This document shows positions 48,735 to 59,262 of a stretch of 64,000 nucleotides of DNA, one piece after another. Origin of the DNA: Amycolatopsis camponoti (lineage in GTDB: Bacteria > Actinomycetota > Actinomycetes > Mycobacteriales > Pseudonocardiaceae); contig NZ_CABVGP010000003.1 of NCBI RefSeq assembly GCF_902497555.1, positions 1,674,001-1,738,000 of the forward strand, read 5' to 3'. The notes below the pieces were generated by a model. That model had not been told where the DNA came from, did no database searches, and saw only the letters and a list, made by a program, of their open reading frames with translations. Within the stretch, counting starts at the first letter, position 1, and the number at the start of each line of letters is the position of its first letter. The position numbers were made by a program, and so were the translations under genes.

Positions 48735-51131
48735 ATGCCCCCACGCTCAGAGCCCCCGACCGGGAGCACCCCCGGCTCCCCGGCCTCCCCGCAGGACCCC
48801 GCGACCACCGATCCCACCGGCAAGCGGAAGCCTCCTCGCGCACAGACTTCCCGGCAGGCGCCCGCGGAAACCACCGAATCGGTTGAAGCTGCCCCCGGCC
48901 AAGCCCCCACCGACGCAGCGCCCCCTCGGGCCGAACCCGTCGATGCGGCCAAGACCGGTGCCGCCGGTGCAGCAAAAGCACGGCCCACCGGCGCGGCGAA
49001 AGCCCGGTCCGGACCGGCGGGCACCCGCGCGGCGAGCGCTCAGCCCGAGCCTGCCGACGCAGCGAAGGCAAAGCCCGCCGCAGCGGCGAACGCCGGCACC
49101 TCCGCGGCAACCGCCCGCCCCGAACCCGCGGGCACCGCGAAAGCCAGGCCGACCGGCGCCGCGAAAGCCACGGCCACCGGCAGCGCGAAAGCCGGCCCCA
49201 CCGGCGCGGCGAAGGCCGTGGCCACTGGCGAGGCGAAGGCCGGGCCCACCGGCGCTGCGAAAGCCGGGGCCACCGGCAGTGCGAAAGCCACGGCCGGACC
49301 CGCGAGCACCCGCACAGCCAAGGCCGGACCGGCGAGCACCCGCCCTACAGCCACCCGCCCCAAGCCCCCCACAGCGGCGACGACCGACCCCGCCACCTGG
49401 GCCGAAGACACCACCCCCTCCCGCCCCCTGACCATCGCCCTGGCCGTCGCCACCCTCGGCGCCATCGCCCTCACCGCCGCAGCCGTCGTCCCGGTCTCCC
49501 CGGCCGCGGGCCCCGGGTTCGGCAGCTGGCCCTGGCTGGCCCTCCTCTCCCTCGCCCCGGTCCTCGCCGCCATCTGGACCGCCGTCGCCGGGAAACCCGC
49601 CCTCGCCAAAGGGCTCCTCCTGGGTCTCGCCGCCCTCGCTCCCGGGCGTCTGGTGCTCGACCTCCAGTTCGCCGTCAACGGGCCCCTCACCATCCGCCCC
49701 GAGCTCTACCTCCCCGACCGCTTCGTCGGCGGCTCGGCCGTCGGCGCCGGGTTCTGGCTGCTCTTGGCCGGTGACCTGCTCACCGTCGCCGCCGGTGTGG
49801 CCGCCTGGCAGGCGAACCGGCAAGACGACGAACCCGAACGGCGACGCTGGCGCCTGCTCGTCCCGCTGCTCGCCGTCGCCGCCTCCGTCGGCCTGCTCAC
49901 CGCCCCCGTCGGCTCGGACAACGGCTTCCTCCTCGCCCGCGCCGCCTTCGAAGGGCCCTGGCCCGCCCTCGGCGGCTACCTGCTGCTCGCCGCCGCGCTG
50001 CCGCTGGCCGCCGTGCTCGCGCTCGCCTCTCCGTCCGAAAGCACCGCGAGAGGCACCCTGCTCGGCCTCACCGCCGGCGCCTTCGGGATGGCCGTGCCGC
50101 CCGTCCTCGCCGGACTCTTGCGCGACGACCTCCACGTCACCTGGGGCCCGGTCCTCGTGCTCGCCGCGACGGCGATCACCGCCGGCCTCGCCTTCACCCG
50201 GCTCAGCGAAACGCCTAAAGACACCGAGAGCGACGTCAAGGTCCCCGGCATCTTCTGGTGGCGGCTGACGACCGGCGTGCTCGGCCTCGCCACCGCCGTC
50301 GCCGCCCTGATCGGAACCTTCGCGCCGCAGGTCGCCGTCACCGCGGTCAACCCCGGGGCCGTCGCGCCCACCAGCGCCGCCGCGGAGAGCCCCGCCCGGT
50401 GGTTCCTGCTCGCCGCCGCGCTCGTCGTCGGGGTCCTCGCGCTCGGCACCCTGATCCGCAAGACGGCGGCAGGCGCGCGGTCCGTGCTCGGGGTCGCCTG
50501 GGCGGGGATCGTCCTGGCCGGCACCGCCGTTCTGAACACCGCGCTGACCGCCACCCAGGCCGGCAACCTCGCCGGCTTCGGGGGCGCGGACCTCGGCGGC
50601 ACGTCCGGCGCCGCCCCCGTCTTCACCTACGACCTCGGCGCCGGTGCGGCCTGGACGTTCGCCGCGCTCGTGCTCGCCGTCCTGGTCGCGCTCGCCGCCG
50701 CCGGGACCGGGGTCGTCGAACGCGAGGACGCCGAAACCGTCACCGAGCCGGGGAAGAACGTGCTCACGCCCGTCGTGGCCGGCGGGGTGCTGGCCGTCGC
50801 CGCGTTCGGGCTGCCCGTCTTCAGCGTGCCCGGCTACGTCGCGCCCGGGCTCTGGTCGAACTTCGACACCCCTTCGTGGGGGCTGCTGACCGCCGTCGTG
50901 GTCGTCGTCGGCGCGGCCGCGCTCGCGCTGCGGTCGCGGCCCAAGTCCGCCGCGGCCCTGCTCGCCGGGGCCGCGCTGCTCACCGCGCTGCACGCCGCGG
51001 AACTGCCGCTCGTCGGCGGCTCCCTCGGCGACGCGAGCCCGTCGACCGGCTTCTGGCTCGCCCTCGCCGCCGTCGCCGCGCTGCTCTTGGCGGCCGGCCT
51101 GGCCGTCGCCGGTGGCCGCCGTGAGCCGTGA
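48735..51131 (+). CDS. Ala-rich multipass membrane protein with octapeptide repeats
   Basis: A protein of about 798 residues. The first 230 are low-complexity (Pro/Ala/Thr/Lys) and include six tandem 8-residue units of the type AKAxPTGA (49137-49280 in DNA), likely cytoplasmic or disordered. About ten to twelve hydrophobic helices follow, from [22 protein letters not shown] to [22 protein letters not shown] do not recognise the family; some helices resemble uncharacterised actinobacterial membrane proteins encoded before sucC. The ATG was chosen because a TAGCGT box ends 8 nt upstream and the more upstream frame is in the repetitive region. The end overlaps the next gene by 11 nt. Confidence 0.75.
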   Translation: MPPRSEPPTGSTPGSPASPQDPATTDPTGKRKPPRAQTSRQAPAETTESVEAAPGQAPTDAAPPRAEPVDAAKTGAAGAAKARPTGAAKARSGPAGTRAASAQPEPADAAKAKPAAAANAGTSAATARPEPAGTAKARPTGAAKATATGSAKAGPTGAAKAVATGEAKAGPTGAAKAGATGSAKATAGPASTRTAKAGPASTRPTATRPKPPTAATTDPATWAEDTTPSRPLTIALAVATLGAIALTAAAVVPVSPAAGPGFGSWPWLALLSLAPVLAAIWTAVAGKPALAKGLLLGLAALAPGRLVLDLQFAVNGPLTIRPELYLPDRFVGGSAVGAGFWLLLAGDLLTVAAGVAAWQANRQDDEPERRRWRLLVPLLAVAASVGLLTAPVGSDNGFLLARAAFEGPWPALGGYLLLAAALPLAAVLALASPSESTARGTLLGLTAGAFGMAVPPVLAGLLRDDLHVTWGPVLVLAATAITAGLAFTRLSETPKDTESDVKVPGIFWWRLTTGVLGLATAVAALIGTFAPQVAVTAVNPGAVAPTSAAAESPARWFLLAAALVVGVLALGTLIRKTAAGARSVLGVAWAGIVLAGTAVLNTALTATQAGNLAGFGGADLGGTSGAAPVFTYDLGAGAAWTFAALVLAVLVALAAAGTGVVEREDAETVTEPGKNVLTPVVAGGVLAVAAFGLPVFSVPGYVAPGLWSNFDTPSWGLLTAVVVVVGAAALALRSRPKSAAALLAGAALLTALHAAELPLVGGSLGDASPSTGFWLALAAVAALLLAAGLAVAGGRREP
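49137..49280 (+). repeat. six 24-bp tandem units within the multipass gene
   Basis: The units have the pattern GCGAARGCC followed by 6 variable bases and ACCGGC, encoding [40 protein letters not shown] and AKAGATGS, with partial copies on both sides. Confidence 0.88.
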
Positions 51132-51453
51132 GCGACTCCGGGTGCTCGTCGTCGAGTTCGGGAAGCCCGATCCGGCCGCCGTCGCGCTCGGCCGCGCGCT
51201 GCGCGACGACGGCATGGAGGTCGTTCACGCCGGCCCGCTGGACACTATCGAGCAGATCCTCCGGACCGCCGAGCAGGAGGACCCGGACGCCGTCGCCGTG
51301 CTCGGCGAGCGGCCGCCGCCGGACCTCGAACAGGCGCTCGACCCCGTCCGCGTGGTTCCGGTCGACGCCGGGACGACCCCGGAAAAAGCGGCGGAACGGT
51401 TGCGCGGTGGGCGGTCTCACACCGCGGGAGCACCGTCTGACCGCGTACGGTGA
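51121..51453 (+). CDS. small B12-binding-fold-like protein without the axial histidine
   Basis: A protein of about 110 residues with the start [58 protein letters not shown]. This aligns by eye with the cobalamin domain of methylmalonyl-CoA mutase (KxGxDGHDRGA...LRDAGMEVIYTGLHQTPEQVV), but the DxHxxG with the B12 His is replaced by PDPAAV, so cobalamin binding is doubtful. The GTG at 51121 overlaps the previous gene by 11 nt. It precedes sucC, by 118 nt. The function is unknown. Confidence 0.68.
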   Translation: MSRERLRVLVVEFGKPDPAAVALGRALRDDGMEVVHAGPLDTIEQILRTAEQEDPDAVAVLGERPPPDLEQALDPVRVVPVDAGTTPEKAAERLRGGRSHTAGAPSDRVR

Positions 51454-51571
51454 CCGACTTCACCAGGTGCGGAGTCCCCTGCGTCTGCGCAGGTCGCTAA
51501 CCTCGACTGGTCCGACAGCGCGGTCCGGTCGCGGACCACCTGCAGTGGCGTGTCGTCAGGAGACTGGAGTA

Positions 51572-52741
51572 GTGGACCTCTACGAGTACCAGGCGAGGGA
51601 TCTCTTCGCCGCCCACGGAGTACCGGTTCTGCCGGGCTCGGTGGCTAGCACCCCCGAAGAAGCCAAGGCCGCCGCGGAGCAGATCGGTAACCAGGTCGTC
51701 GTCAAGGCGCAGGTGAAGGTCGGCGGCCGCGGGAAGGCGGGCGGCGTCAAGCTGGCCCAGACGCCCGACGAGGCGAAGGAGAAGGCGGAAGCCATCCTCG
51801 GCCTCGACATCAAGGGCCACATCACGCGTCGCGTGCTGGTGGCCGAAGCCTCGGACATCGCGTCCGAGTACTACTTCTCCTTCCTGCTGGACCGGTCCAA
51901 CCGGACCTTCCTGGCGATGGCGTCCTCCGAGGGCGGCATGGAGATCGAGCAGCTCGCCGTCGAGCGCCCGGAGGCGCTCGCCAAGATCCCGGTCGACTCG
52001 ATCACCGGCGTCGACAAGGCGAAGGCGCTCGAGATCCTGAAGGCCGGCAACTTCCCGGCCGACATCATCGACGAGGCCGCCGACGTCGTCGTGAAGCTCT
52101 GGGAGACCTTCGTCTCCGAGGACGCCACCCTGGTCGAGGTCAACCCGCTGGTCCGTGACCCGCAGGACAAGATCATCGCCCTCGACGGCAAGGTCACCCT
52201 CGACGAGAACGCGGACTTCCGCCAGCCGGGCCACGAGGCCCTGGTGGACAAGGACGCGGAGAACCCGCTCGAGGCGAAGGCCAAGGCCAAGAACCTCAAC
52301 TACGTCAAGCTCGACGGCCAGGTCGGCATCATCGGCAACGGCGCGGGCCTCGTCATGTCCACTTTGGACGTCGTGGCGTACGCGGGCGAGAAGCACGGCG
52401 GCGTGAAGCCGGCGAACTTCCTCGACATCGGCGGCGGCGCGTCGGCCGAGGTCATGGCGGCCGGGCTGGACGTCATCCTCAACGACACCGACGTCAAGAG
52501 CGTCTTCGTCAACGTCTTCGGCGGCATCACCGCCTGCGACGCGGTGGCGAACGGCATCGTCGAGGCCCTGAAGATCCTGGGTGACGAGGCCGCCAAGCCG
52601 CTGGTCGTCCGCCTGGACGGCAACAACGTCGTCGAGGGTCGCCAGATCCTGGCCGACGCGAACCACCCGCTGGTCACCGTGGTGGACACAATGGACAACG
52701 CGGCCGACAAGGCTGCCGAGCTCGCCGCGGCAGGTGCGTGA
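51572..52741 (+). CDS. sucC: succinyl-CoA synthetase (ADP-forming) beta subunit
   Basis: This 389-residue subunit has an ATP-grasp N-terminal part ([38 protein letters not shown]) and the C-terminal region [13 protein letters not shown] and [13 protein letters not shown] that forms the CoA/phospho-His site with SucD. It runs the substrate-level phosphorylation step of the TCA cycle. The GTG start has AGGAGACTGGAG upstream. SucD follows after 2 nt. Confidence 0.97.
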   Translation: MDLYEYQARDLFAAHGVPVLPGSVASTPEEAKAAAEQIGNQVVVKAQVKVGGRGKAGGVKLAQTPDEAKEKAEAILGLDIKGHITRRVLVAEASDIASEYYFSFLLDRSNRTFLAMASSEGGMEIEQLAVERPEALAKIPVDSITGVDKAKALEILKAGNFPADIIDEAADVVVKLWETFVSEDATLVEVNPLVRDPQDKIIALDGKVTLDENADFRQPGHEALVDKDAENPLEAKAKAKNLNYVKLDGQVGIIGNGAGLVMSTLDVVAYAGEKHGGVKPANFLDIGGGASAEVMAAGLDVILNDTDVKSVFVNVFGGITACDAVANGIVEALKILGDEAAKPLVVRLDGNNVVEGRQILADANHPLVTVVDTMDNAADKAAELAAAGA

Positions 52742-52743
52742 AG

Positions 52744-53634
52744 ATGTCGATCTTCCTGAACGAGAACAGCAAGGTCATCGTGCAGGGGCTCACCGGCTCC
52801 GAGGGCATGAAGCACGCGACCAAGATGCTGAAGTCCGGCACGAACATCGTGGGTGGCGTCAACGCCCGCAAGGCCGGCCAGACCGTCACCATCGAGGGCA
52901 AGGACCTCAAGGTCTTCGGCACCGTCGAAGAGGCGATCAAGGAGACCGGCGCCGACGTGTCGGTCATCTTCGTGCCGCCGAAGTTCGCGAAGGACGCGGT
53001 CGTCGAGGCGATCGACGCCGAGATCCCGCTGGCCGTCGTCATCACCGAGGGCATCCCGGTGCACGACTCGGCCTACTTCTGGGCCCACGCCGTCGCCAAG
53101 GGCAACACGACCCGGATCATCGGGCCGAACTGCCCCGGCGTGATCAGCCCCGGCAAGTCGAACGCCGGCATCATCCCGGCCGACATCTCCGGCCCTGGCC
53201 AGATCGGCCTCGTGTCGAAGTCCGGCACGCTGACCTACCAGATGATGTACGAGCTGCGGGACATCGGCTTCTCCACCGCGGTCGGCATCGGCGGTGACCC
53301 GATCATCGGCACCACGCACATCGACGCCCTCGAGGCGTTCGAGGCGGACCCCGAGACCAAGGTCATCGTGATGATCGGCGAGATCGGTGGCGACGCCGAA
53401 GAGCGCGCCGCGGCCTACATCAAGGAGAACGTGACGAAGCCGGTCGTCGGTTACGTCGCGGGCTTCACCGCGCCCGAGGGCAAGACCATGGGCCACGCGG
53501 GCGCCATCGTCTCCGGTTCCTCCGGCACGGCCGCCGCCAAGAAGGAGGCCCTCGAGGCCGCCGGCGTCAAGGTCGGCAAGACCCCGAGCGAGACCGCCGT
53601 CCTGGCGCGTGAGCTGTACAACAACCTCGGCTGA
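52744..53634 (+). CDS. sucD: succinyl-CoA synthetase (ADP-forming) alpha subunit
   Basis: This 296-residue subunit has the CoA-binding [15 protein letters not shown], the [19 protein letters not shown] stretch, the second [13 protein letters not shown] motif ([15 protein letters not shown]), and the phospho-His in [12 protein letters not shown]. The ATG at 52744 lies 2 nt after the sucC stop, with GGCAGGT as the ribosome binding site; the GTG at 52738 in the sucC end is an alternative. A terminator follows. Confidence 0.97.
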   Translation: MSIFLNENSKVIVQGLTGSEGMKHATKMLKSGTNIVGGVNARKAGQTVTIEGKDLKVFGTVEEAIKETGADVSVIFVPPKFAKDAVVEAIDAEIPLAVVITEGIPVHDSAYFWAHAVAKGNTTRIIGPNCPGVISPGKSNAGIIPADISGPGQIGLVSKSGTLTYQMMYELRDIGFSTAVGIGGDPIIGTTHIDALEAFEADPETKVIVMIGEIGGDAEERAAAYIKENVTKPVVGYVAGFTAPEGKTMGHAGAIVSGSSGTAAAKKEALEAAGVKVGKTPSETAVLARELYNNLG

Positions 53635-53656
53635 GTTCGAGGCGTAACTCCTGGTG

Positions 53657-53685
53657 AGGCCGGGCATCCGCAGGGTGCCCGGCCT
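53657..53685 (+). terminator. terminator after sucCD
   Basis: A perfect 10-bp stem (53657-53666 with 53676-53685) with a 9-nt loop is followed by TTCCTGGTTTC. It starts 22 nt after sucD. Confidence 0.88.
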
Positions 53686-53842
53686 TTCCTGGTTTCAGGA
53701 CGAAACCTCCCGAGGTATTCACGCGTCTGATGGGCTGGTGGCCTGCGAGTGCGCTAGCGTTCTGCGCACGCAAGCCGCCTCGTCTTCCCCCGGGTGCCCG
53801 CGTGCCCCGGAGTGCCGGTCGAACCGACAGGAGTGCTTCCCG

Positions 53843-54625
53843 ATGACCTTCCCCAGCGGTGGGCCCGGCTACCCCCAGCAGGGTGGCGGCCAGCAGCCCC
53901 CCGGACCGCCGTCCAGTGGCTTCCCCGCTCAGCAGCCGCCGCCGCACTCGCACCAGGCGCCCTCGGGCGCCGCGGGCCTGACGCAGAACCTGCCGCTGCT
54001 GCTCTCCCTGGGCGTCGCGGTGTTCGGCATCGTCCAGTACTTCCTCGGGTTCTCCGACAAGGCCGACACCGGTCTCGGCACGGTGCTCCTGCTCGCCGGT
54101 GGCCTGCTCGCCGGGATGTACGCGCTGCCGAGGGGACCGAAGACGCTGCCGTTCGCGGCGCTGCTCAGCGTCCTCGGTGCGCTCGAGGTCCTCGACTCGC
54201 TCATCGCGCTGCAGACGACGCCCGGCATTTTCGTCATCGTGCTGATCCTGGGCATCCTGCAGATGGCCGCGGCCGTCGGCGCGCTGCTCATCGAGCAGGA
54301 CATCGTCAAGCCGCCGACGCCGAAGCCGGCCGCGCCGTCCTACGGCGGCCAGTACGGCCAGGCGGGCCAGCCGGGCCAGCAGCAGTACGGCCAGCCCGGG
54401 CAGCAGCAGTACGGCCAGCAGCAGCCGGGCCACGGACCGGGTCCGGCCAACCAGACCGGGGAGCCGTTCTCGCAGGGCCAGTACGGCTCGCCGAACCCGC
54501 CGTCGACCACGCCGCCGCCGGGGCAGCAGGCCACGACGTACGCCCCGCAGCAGGGCTCGTTCTTCCAGCAGCCGCCGCCGGACAACCCGGGCACGCCGCC
54601 CGGTGGCTTCGGCAAGTCGAGCTGA
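53843..54625 (+). CDS. DUF5336 membrane protein (Rv0954 type)
   Basis: This 260-residue protein has a Gln/Pro/Gly-rich N-terminus, four transmembrane helices (LPLLLSLGVAVFGIVQYFLGF to GIFVIVLILGILQMAAAVGALLI), then a C-terminal tail of repeats GQYGQ/PGQQQYGQ rich in Gln, Gly, Tyr and Pro. Its position between sucD and DUF6350 matches Rv0954. The homologue is a phosphorylated membrane protein; the function is unknown. The ATG has GGAG before it. A terminator follows. Confidence 0.88.
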   Translation: MTFPSGGPGYPQQGGGQQPPGPPSSGFPAQQPPPHSHQAPSGAAGLTQNLPLLLSLGVAVFGIVQYFLGFSDKADTGLGTVLLLAGGLLAGMYALPRGPKTLPFAALLSVLGALEVLDSLIALQTTPGIFVIVLILGILQMAAAVGALLIEQDIVKPPTPKPAAPSYGGQYGQAGQPGQQQYGQPGQQQYGQQQPGHGPGPANQTGEPFSQGQYGSPNPPSTTPPPGQQATTYAPQQGSFFQQPPPDNPGTPPGGFGKSS

Positions 54626-54638
54626 CGCAAGTCCTCCG

Positions 54639-54678
54639 AAACACCCGCTGTGACGCTCGGTGTCACAGCGGGTGTTTT
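54639..54678 (+). terminator. intrinsic terminator after DUF5336 gene
   Basis: A perfect 16-bp stem (54639-54654 with 54662-54677) with a 7-nt loop ends in GTTTTGC, a T-run unusually good for this genome. It isolates the DUF6350-purN-purH set. Confidence 0.93.
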
Positions 54679-54780
54679 GCACTCCGAGGGTTACTCGACC
54701 GGGTGGGTTAGCTTCGCCACCCCGGCCGACGGCGGCGTGGCTCACCCGGACGGACCAGCCCGGATGTCAGGGTGCGGATC

Positions 54781-56244
54781 ATGGACCTGCTCACCGACTC
54801 CCGCGAGGAGCCGGTGGGCGACCTCGAACCCGACGTCGGACCGTCCCGGGCGGCGCGGGTGCGGGTGTTGCTCGCCGCCGCCCTCGGCCCGCTGGTCACC
54901 GGCTACGCCGTCGTCGCGACCGTGCTGACGCTGGTGGCGCTCACCGCCCCCCGCACCGTCTTCTCCGGCACCGGCGTGCTGCTGGCCGCCGGGCCCGGCT
55001 GGCTCGCCGCGCACCAGGTGCGCCTCGGCCTCGGCGTCCACCCGCTCGGCGTGCTGCCGCTGCTCCCGACCCTGGGCGCGCTCGTGCTGGCCGCGCGGAC
55101 GGCGTCCGGCGCCACCGTGCGCCTCGGCTGCCGGACACCGCGCGCGGCGCTGCCGGTGTTCGTGACGATCACCGGCGCGCACGCGCTGTTCGGGCTCGTC
55201 ATCGCGCTCTGCGCGCAGGGCTCGCCGGTGACGGCGAACCCGATGGTCGCCTTCGCCGTGCCCGGGCTGCTCGCCGCGGCGGCCTCGGCGGTGGGCATCG
55301 CCCGGTGCTGCGGACTGCCGGACGTCGTCGCCGAGCGCCTCGACCCCCTCGCGTTGCGCGGGGTCCGGGCCGGTGCGCTGGGCCTCGCGGTGCTGGTGGC
55401 CTGCGGTGCTGTCGTGTTCACCGTCGCGACCGCGCTGTCCTGGCGGACGGTGGCCGACATGTACGAGCCCGCGCTCGGCAGCAGCTTCGGGATGTTCCTG
55501 CTCTCCGTGCTGTACCTGCCGAACGCCGTGACGGCCACGCTGTCGTTCGTCACCGGGCCCGGTTTCTCGATCGGCGACCTGAACGTCGGGATGTTCGGCT
55601 ACCGCGGCGGTGCCGTCCCCGGCGTCCCGCTGCTGGGCGGCCTGCCGGAACACCACGCGGCGTGGTGGCCGGCGCTGCTGGTGCTGCCCGCGGCGACGGG
55701 CGCACTCGCCGGCTGGTCGCTGCGCAAGGTCGACGCGGACCCGGCACAGCGCATCCGCGCGGTCGCGGTGGCCGGCGCGGTGGTCGCGCTCGGCTGCGTC
55801 CTGCTGGGCTCGCTGTCCGGCGGGCGGCTCGGCGACGGCCCGTTCGACCCGGTCAGCGTCCCGGTCGGCGTCGCGTCGATCGTCGCGTTCTGCTGGATCT
55901 TCATCCCGGGTTCGTTCGTCGCGTTCTTCACGGGCGAGCACGAGCCGCCCTCGCCGCCCGAAGCGCTCGAGGACAACGAGGCCTTCGAAGACGCCGAAGA
56001 GGTCGACGTCGACGAAGCCGCCGAAGCCGTCGAGGAACTCGAAGCGTCCGAAGAGGACGAAGAAACCGAAGAGCCCGAAGCAGAAGCTGGCGAAGAACCC
56101 GGCGAGGACACGGAGTTCGACGCCGAAGCCGACGCCGAACTGGGCCTCGAAGACCCGGCCGAGGACGTCCCCGAAGCCGGCGAGGTTGTGACCGGAGGCA
56201 CCGAGACCTGCGGCGACGTCGAGGCGGCCGAGACCGACCGTTAG
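54781..56244 (+). CDS. DUF6350 membrane protein (Rv0955 type) with acidic tail
   Basis: A protein of about 487 residues with about nine to ten transmembrane helices between 25 and 385 and a very acidic C-terminal tail of about 100 residues (ALEDNEAFEDAEEVDVDEAAEAVEELEASEEDEETEE and on). The membrane part contains SSFGMFLLSVLYLPNAV and GYRGGAVPGVPLLGGLPE, features I recall from DUF6350. The position before purN matches Rv0955. The tail is probably cytoplasmic and disordered. The ATG at 54781 was chosen over the GTG at 54772 because AGGG lies 9 nt upstream. Confidence 0.85.
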   Translation: MDLLTDSREEPVGDLEPDVGPSRAARVRVLLAAALGPLVTGYAVVATVLTLVALTAPRTVFSGTGVLLAAGPGWLAAHQVRLGLGVHPLGVLPLLPTLGALVLAARTASGATVRLGCRTPRAALPVFVTITGAHALFGLVIALCAQGSPVTANPMVAFAVPGLLAAAASAVGIARCCGLPDVVAERLDPLALRGVRAGALGLAVLVACGAVVFTVATALSWRTVADMYEPALGSSFGMFLLSVLYLPNAVTATLSFVTGPGFSIGDLNVGMFGYRGGAVPGVPLLGGLPEHHAAWWPALLVLPAATGALAGWSLRKVDADPAQRIRAVAVAGAVVALGCVLLGSLSGGRLGDGPFDPVSVPVGVASIVAFCWIFIPGSFVAFFTGEHEPPSPPEALEDNEAFEDAEEVDVDEAAEAVEELEASEEDEETEEPEAEAGEEPGEDTEFDAEADAELGLEDPAEDVPEAGEVVTGGTETCGDVEAAETDR

Positions 56245-56309
56245 GGTTGACGTGACCTGGTGAAGCGCCGTGCGCCCGGCTGCGCACCGCCCGCGGCAAG
56301 GAGCCCGCT

Positions 56310-56939
56310 CTGTCTCAACGGTTGGACCTGCCCACTCCGGTGAAGCTCGTCGTGCTCGCGTCGGGCTCCGGCACCCTCCTGCAGGCGGTGCTGGACGCCA
56401 CCGGGCGGTCCGGCTTCCCGGCCAAGGTCATCGCCGTCGGCGCCGACCGCACCGGCATCGAAGCGCTGACCCGCGCCGAGCGCGTGAGCATCCCGTCGTT
56501 CACGGTCCGCGTCGCGGATCACCCTGACCGCGCGGCCTGGGACAAGGCGCTGACCGAGGCCGTCGGCGCCTACCAGCCCGACCTGGTCGTCTCCGCCGGG
56601 TTCATGAAGATCCTCGGCGAACAGTTCCTCGGCCGGTTCACTGTGGTCAACACGCACCCGGCGCTGCTCCCGTCGTTCCCCGGGATGCACGCGGTGCGCG
56701 ACGCACTGGAGGCCGGCGTCAAGGTCACCGGCTCGACCGTGCACTTCGCGGACGCCGGGGTCGACACCGGGCCGATCATCGCCCAGGAGGCGGTCGTCGT
56801 GGAGCACGACGACACCGAAGACGTCCTGCACGAACGGATCAAGGCCGTCGAACGCAGGCTGCTGGTGGAAACGATCGAGCGACTCGGCCGCGGTGGCTGC
56901 ACCGTGGACGGACGAAAGGTGACATTTCGTGAGCACTGA
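56310..56939 (+). CDS. purN: phosphoribosylglycinamide formyltransferase
   Basis: This enzyme (about 209 residues) transfers a formyl group from 10-formyl-THF to GAR in purine synthesis. It has [17 protein letters not shown] at the start, [13 protein letters not shown], the catalytic [12 protein letters not shown] with Asn-His, and [15 protein letters not shown] with Asp. No ATG or GTG is available in the frame after the previous in-frame stop. CTG at 56310 lies 6 nt after AAGGAG and is the most likely start; TTG at 56322 is the alternative but sits 18 nt from it. The 3' end overlaps purH by 11 nt. Confidence 0.94.
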   Translation: MSQRLDLPTPVKLVVLASGSGTLLQAVLDATGRSGFPAKVIAVGADRTGIEALTRAERVSIPSFTVRVADHPDRAAWDKALTEAVGAYQPDLVVSAGFMKILGEQFLGRFTVVNTHPALLPSFPGMHAVRDALEAGVKVTGSTVHFADAGVDTGPIIAQEAVVVEHDDTEDVLHERIKAVERRLLVETIERLGRGGCTVDGRKVTFREH

Positions 56940-58488
56940 CCTGGGACGGCGCCCGGTCCGCCGGGCGCTGATCGGCGTCTCGGACAAGGCGGGCCTGCTG
57001 GACCTCGCGACCGGCCTGCACGCGGCCGGCGTCGAGATCGTCTCCACCGGCGGCACGGCGAAGGCCATCGCCGACGCGGGTGTCCCGGTCACGCCGGTCG
57101 AAGACGTCACCGGCTTCCCCGAGTCGCTGGACGGCCGGGTCAAGACGCTGCACCCGAACGTGCACGCCGGGCTGCTCGCCGACCAGGGCAACCCCGACCA
57201 CGTCGAGCAGCTGCGCAAGCTGGACATCGCGGCGTTCGACCTGCTCGTCGTGAACCTCTACCCGTTCACGCAGACCGTCGCCTCCGGCGCGAGCCCCGAG
57301 GACTGCGTCGAGAACATCGACATCGGCGGCCCGGCCATGGTCCGCGGCGCCGCGAAGAACCACGGCAGCGTCGCGGTCGTCGTCGACCCGGCCCGCTACG
57401 GCTGGGTCCTGGAGCGCGTCGCCGACGGCGGCTTCGACCTCGCCGACCGCAAGCGCCTCGCCGCGCAGGCGTACGCGCACACCGCGGCGTACGACATCGC
57501 CGTCGCGTCCTGGTTCTCCAACGTCTACGCGCCCGCGGACGACTCCGGCTTCCCGGACTTCTCCGGCATCAGCTGGGAACGCGGCGAGGTGCTGCGCTAC
57601 GGCGAGAACCCGCACCAGAAGGCCGCGCTGTACAAGGGACACCGGGCCGGCCTGGCCCACGCCGAGCAGCTGCACGGCAAGGCCATGTCCTACAACAACT
57701 ACGTCGACACCGACGCCGCCCGCCGCGCCGCGTTCGACTTCGCCGAGCCGGCCGTCGCGATCATCAAGCACGCCAACCCGTGCGGCATCGCGGTCGGCAC
57801 CGACATCGCGGAGGCGCACCGCAAGGCGCACGCGTGCGACCCGGTTTCGGCCTACGGCGGCGTCATCGCGACGAACCGGCCGGTCAGCCGCGAGGCCGCC
57901 GAGCAGATCGCCGAGGTGTTCACCGAGGTCGTGCTGGCGCCGGACTTCGACACCGAGGCACTGGAGATCCTGCAGCGCAAGAAGAACATCCGGCTGCTGA
58001 AGCTCCCCGAGGTCCCGCCGTCCCCGATCGAGTTCCGCCAGATCTCCGGCGGCGTGCTCGTGCAGACCGTCGACGCGATCAACGCACCGGGCGACGACCC
58101 GGCTTCGTGGACGCTGGCGACCGGCACCCCGGCCGATGAGCAGACCCTGCGCGACCTCGAGTTCGCGTGGCGTTCGCTGCGCGCGGTCAAGTCGAACGCG
58201 ATCCTGCTCGCCGCGGACGGCGCGACCGTCGGCGTCGGCATGGGCCAGGTCAACCGCGTCGACTCGTCGCGGCTGGCGGTCTCGCGGGCGGGCGACCGGG
58301 CGAAGGGCTCGGTGGGCGCGTCCGACGCGTTCTTCCCGTTCCCGGACGGCCTGGAGGTGCTGGTCGAGGCGGGCGTGCGGGCGATCGTGCAGCCCGGTGG
58401 CTCGGTCCGCGACGCCGAGGTGATCGCGGCCGCGGAGAAGGCCGGCGTCACGATGTACCTGACGGGGACGCGCCACTTCGCGCACTGA
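56929..58488 (+). CDS. purH: bifunctional AICAR transformylase/IMP cyclohydrolase
   Basis: This 519-residue enzyme makes the last two steps to IMP. The N-terminal cyclohydrolase domain has [39 protein letters not shown], and the C-terminal formyltransferase has [23 protein letters not shown] with the Lys-His pair, [10 protein letters not shown] and the end HFAH. The GTG start overlaps the end of purN (GTGAGC), and AAAGGTG lies upstream. It feeds guaB encoded 40 kb away. Confidence 0.97.
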   Translation: MSTDLGRRPVRRALIGVSDKAGLLDLATGLHAAGVEIVSTGGTAKAIADAGVPVTPVEDVTGFPESLDGRVKTLHPNVHAGLLADQGNPDHVEQLRKLDIAAFDLLVVNLYPFTQTVASGASPEDCVENIDIGGPAMVRGAAKNHGSVAVVVDPARYGWVLERVADGGFDLADRKRLAAQAYAHTAAYDIAVASWFSNVYAPADDSGFPDFSGISWERGEVLRYGENPHQKAALYKGHRAGLAHAEQLHGKAMSYNNYVDTDAARRAAFDFAEPAVAIIKHANPCGIAVGTDIAEAHRKAHACDPVSAYGGVIATNRPVSREAAEQIAEVFTEVVLAPDFDTEALEILQRKKNIRLLKLPEVPPSPIEFRQISGGVLVQTVDAINAPGDDPASWTLATGTPADEQTLRDLEFAWRSLRAVKSNAILLAADGATVGVGMGQVNRVDSSRLAVSRAGDRAKGSVGASDAFFPFPDGLEVLVEAGVRAIVQPGGSVRDAEVIAAAEKAGVTMYLTGTRHFAH

Positions 58489-58518
58489 CCCCGGCTTCGC
58501 TTCGAGAGGGAGGGCTCG

Positions 58519-59262
58519 ATGCAGCAACCACCGCCGTACGGACCGGGTCAGCCGGGCTACGGGCAGCAGGGGCCGCCGGGGTATCCCCAGCAGCCCGGCT
58601 ACCCGCCACCCGGCTACCCGCAGCAGGGATATCCCGGTTACGGCGGGCCGGTGCCGCCGCCGAAGAAGAAGCGGACCGGGCTGATCCTCGGGATCGCCGG
58701 CGCGGTGGTGGTGCTGCTCGGCGCGGGCATCCCGCTCGGGATCTTCGCGAGCGACTACTTCGCGAGCACCGGCGCGGCACCGTCGTCGTCGCCGGTGCCC
58801 GCCGAGTGCCAGGTCCCGGCGGCGGTGCTGGAGAAAGCGGGCTTCCCGAGCTTCGCGCTGGGCGGCCCGGGCACCGCGAACGTGCCCGGCCTGAAGCAGG
58901 TCAACTGCAGCTGGAAGCCCGGGTCCGACGAGAACGTCCGGGACGCCACCCTGAGCGTCCGGATCACCGGGTACTCCGGGGAAAACGCGCGGGCCCAGGC
59001 GAACCAGCTGTTCGCGCCGGTCGGCCCGGAAGTGCCGCCGACCGACGTCAAGGGCGTCGGCGACAAGGCGGTGCTGGTCCGGCTGGTCACGAAGAGCGCC
59101 TTCAGCGGTTCGGAGCTGCACGTCCTGAAGGGCACCACGGTCGTCATCGTCGAGGTGTCCGGCTGGGACAAGGGCTTCTTCTCGAACTCGCCGATGCCGC
59201 AGCAGGAGACCGACGACGCCGTGAAGGCGGTCGGCACCGAGATCGTCAAGCAGCTCCGCTAG
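58519..59262 (+). CDS. Pro/Gly-Tyr-rich single-pass membrane protein
   Basis: This 247-residue protein has an N-terminal 50-residue region rich in Pro, Gly, Tyr and Gln (GYPQQPGYPPPGYPQQGYPGYGG), a KKKR stop, one transmembrane helix (GLILGIAGAVVVLLGAGIPLGIF) and a C-terminal extracytoplasmic domain with two Cys (AECQV, NCSWKPG) that may form a disulfide. The plan resembles DUF3558-type and other actinobacterial envelope proteins, but no family is assigned. The ATG has GAGAGGGAGGG upstream. It overlaps a convergent gene by 17 nt. Confidence 0.72.
   Translation: MQQPPPYGPGQPGYGQQGPPGYPQQPGYPPPGYPQQGYPGYGGPVPPPKKKRTGLILGIAGAVVVLLGAGIPLGIFASDYFASTGAAPSSSPVPAECQVPAAVLEKAGFPSFALGGPGTANVPGLKQVNCSWKPGSDENVRDATLSVRITGYSGENARAQANQLFAPVGPEVPPTDVKGVGDKAVLVRLVTKSAFSGSELHVLKGTTVVIVEVSGWDKGFFSNSPMPQQETDDAVKAVGTEIVKQLR

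Noticed and set aside
48747..51215. A long reading frame of more than 800 codons on the minus strand opposite the Ala-rich membrane protein
   Set aside because: It is rich in Gly, Arg, Glu and Asp as expected for the complement of a high-GC gene, has no domain, and the plus strand frame has clear membrane helices.
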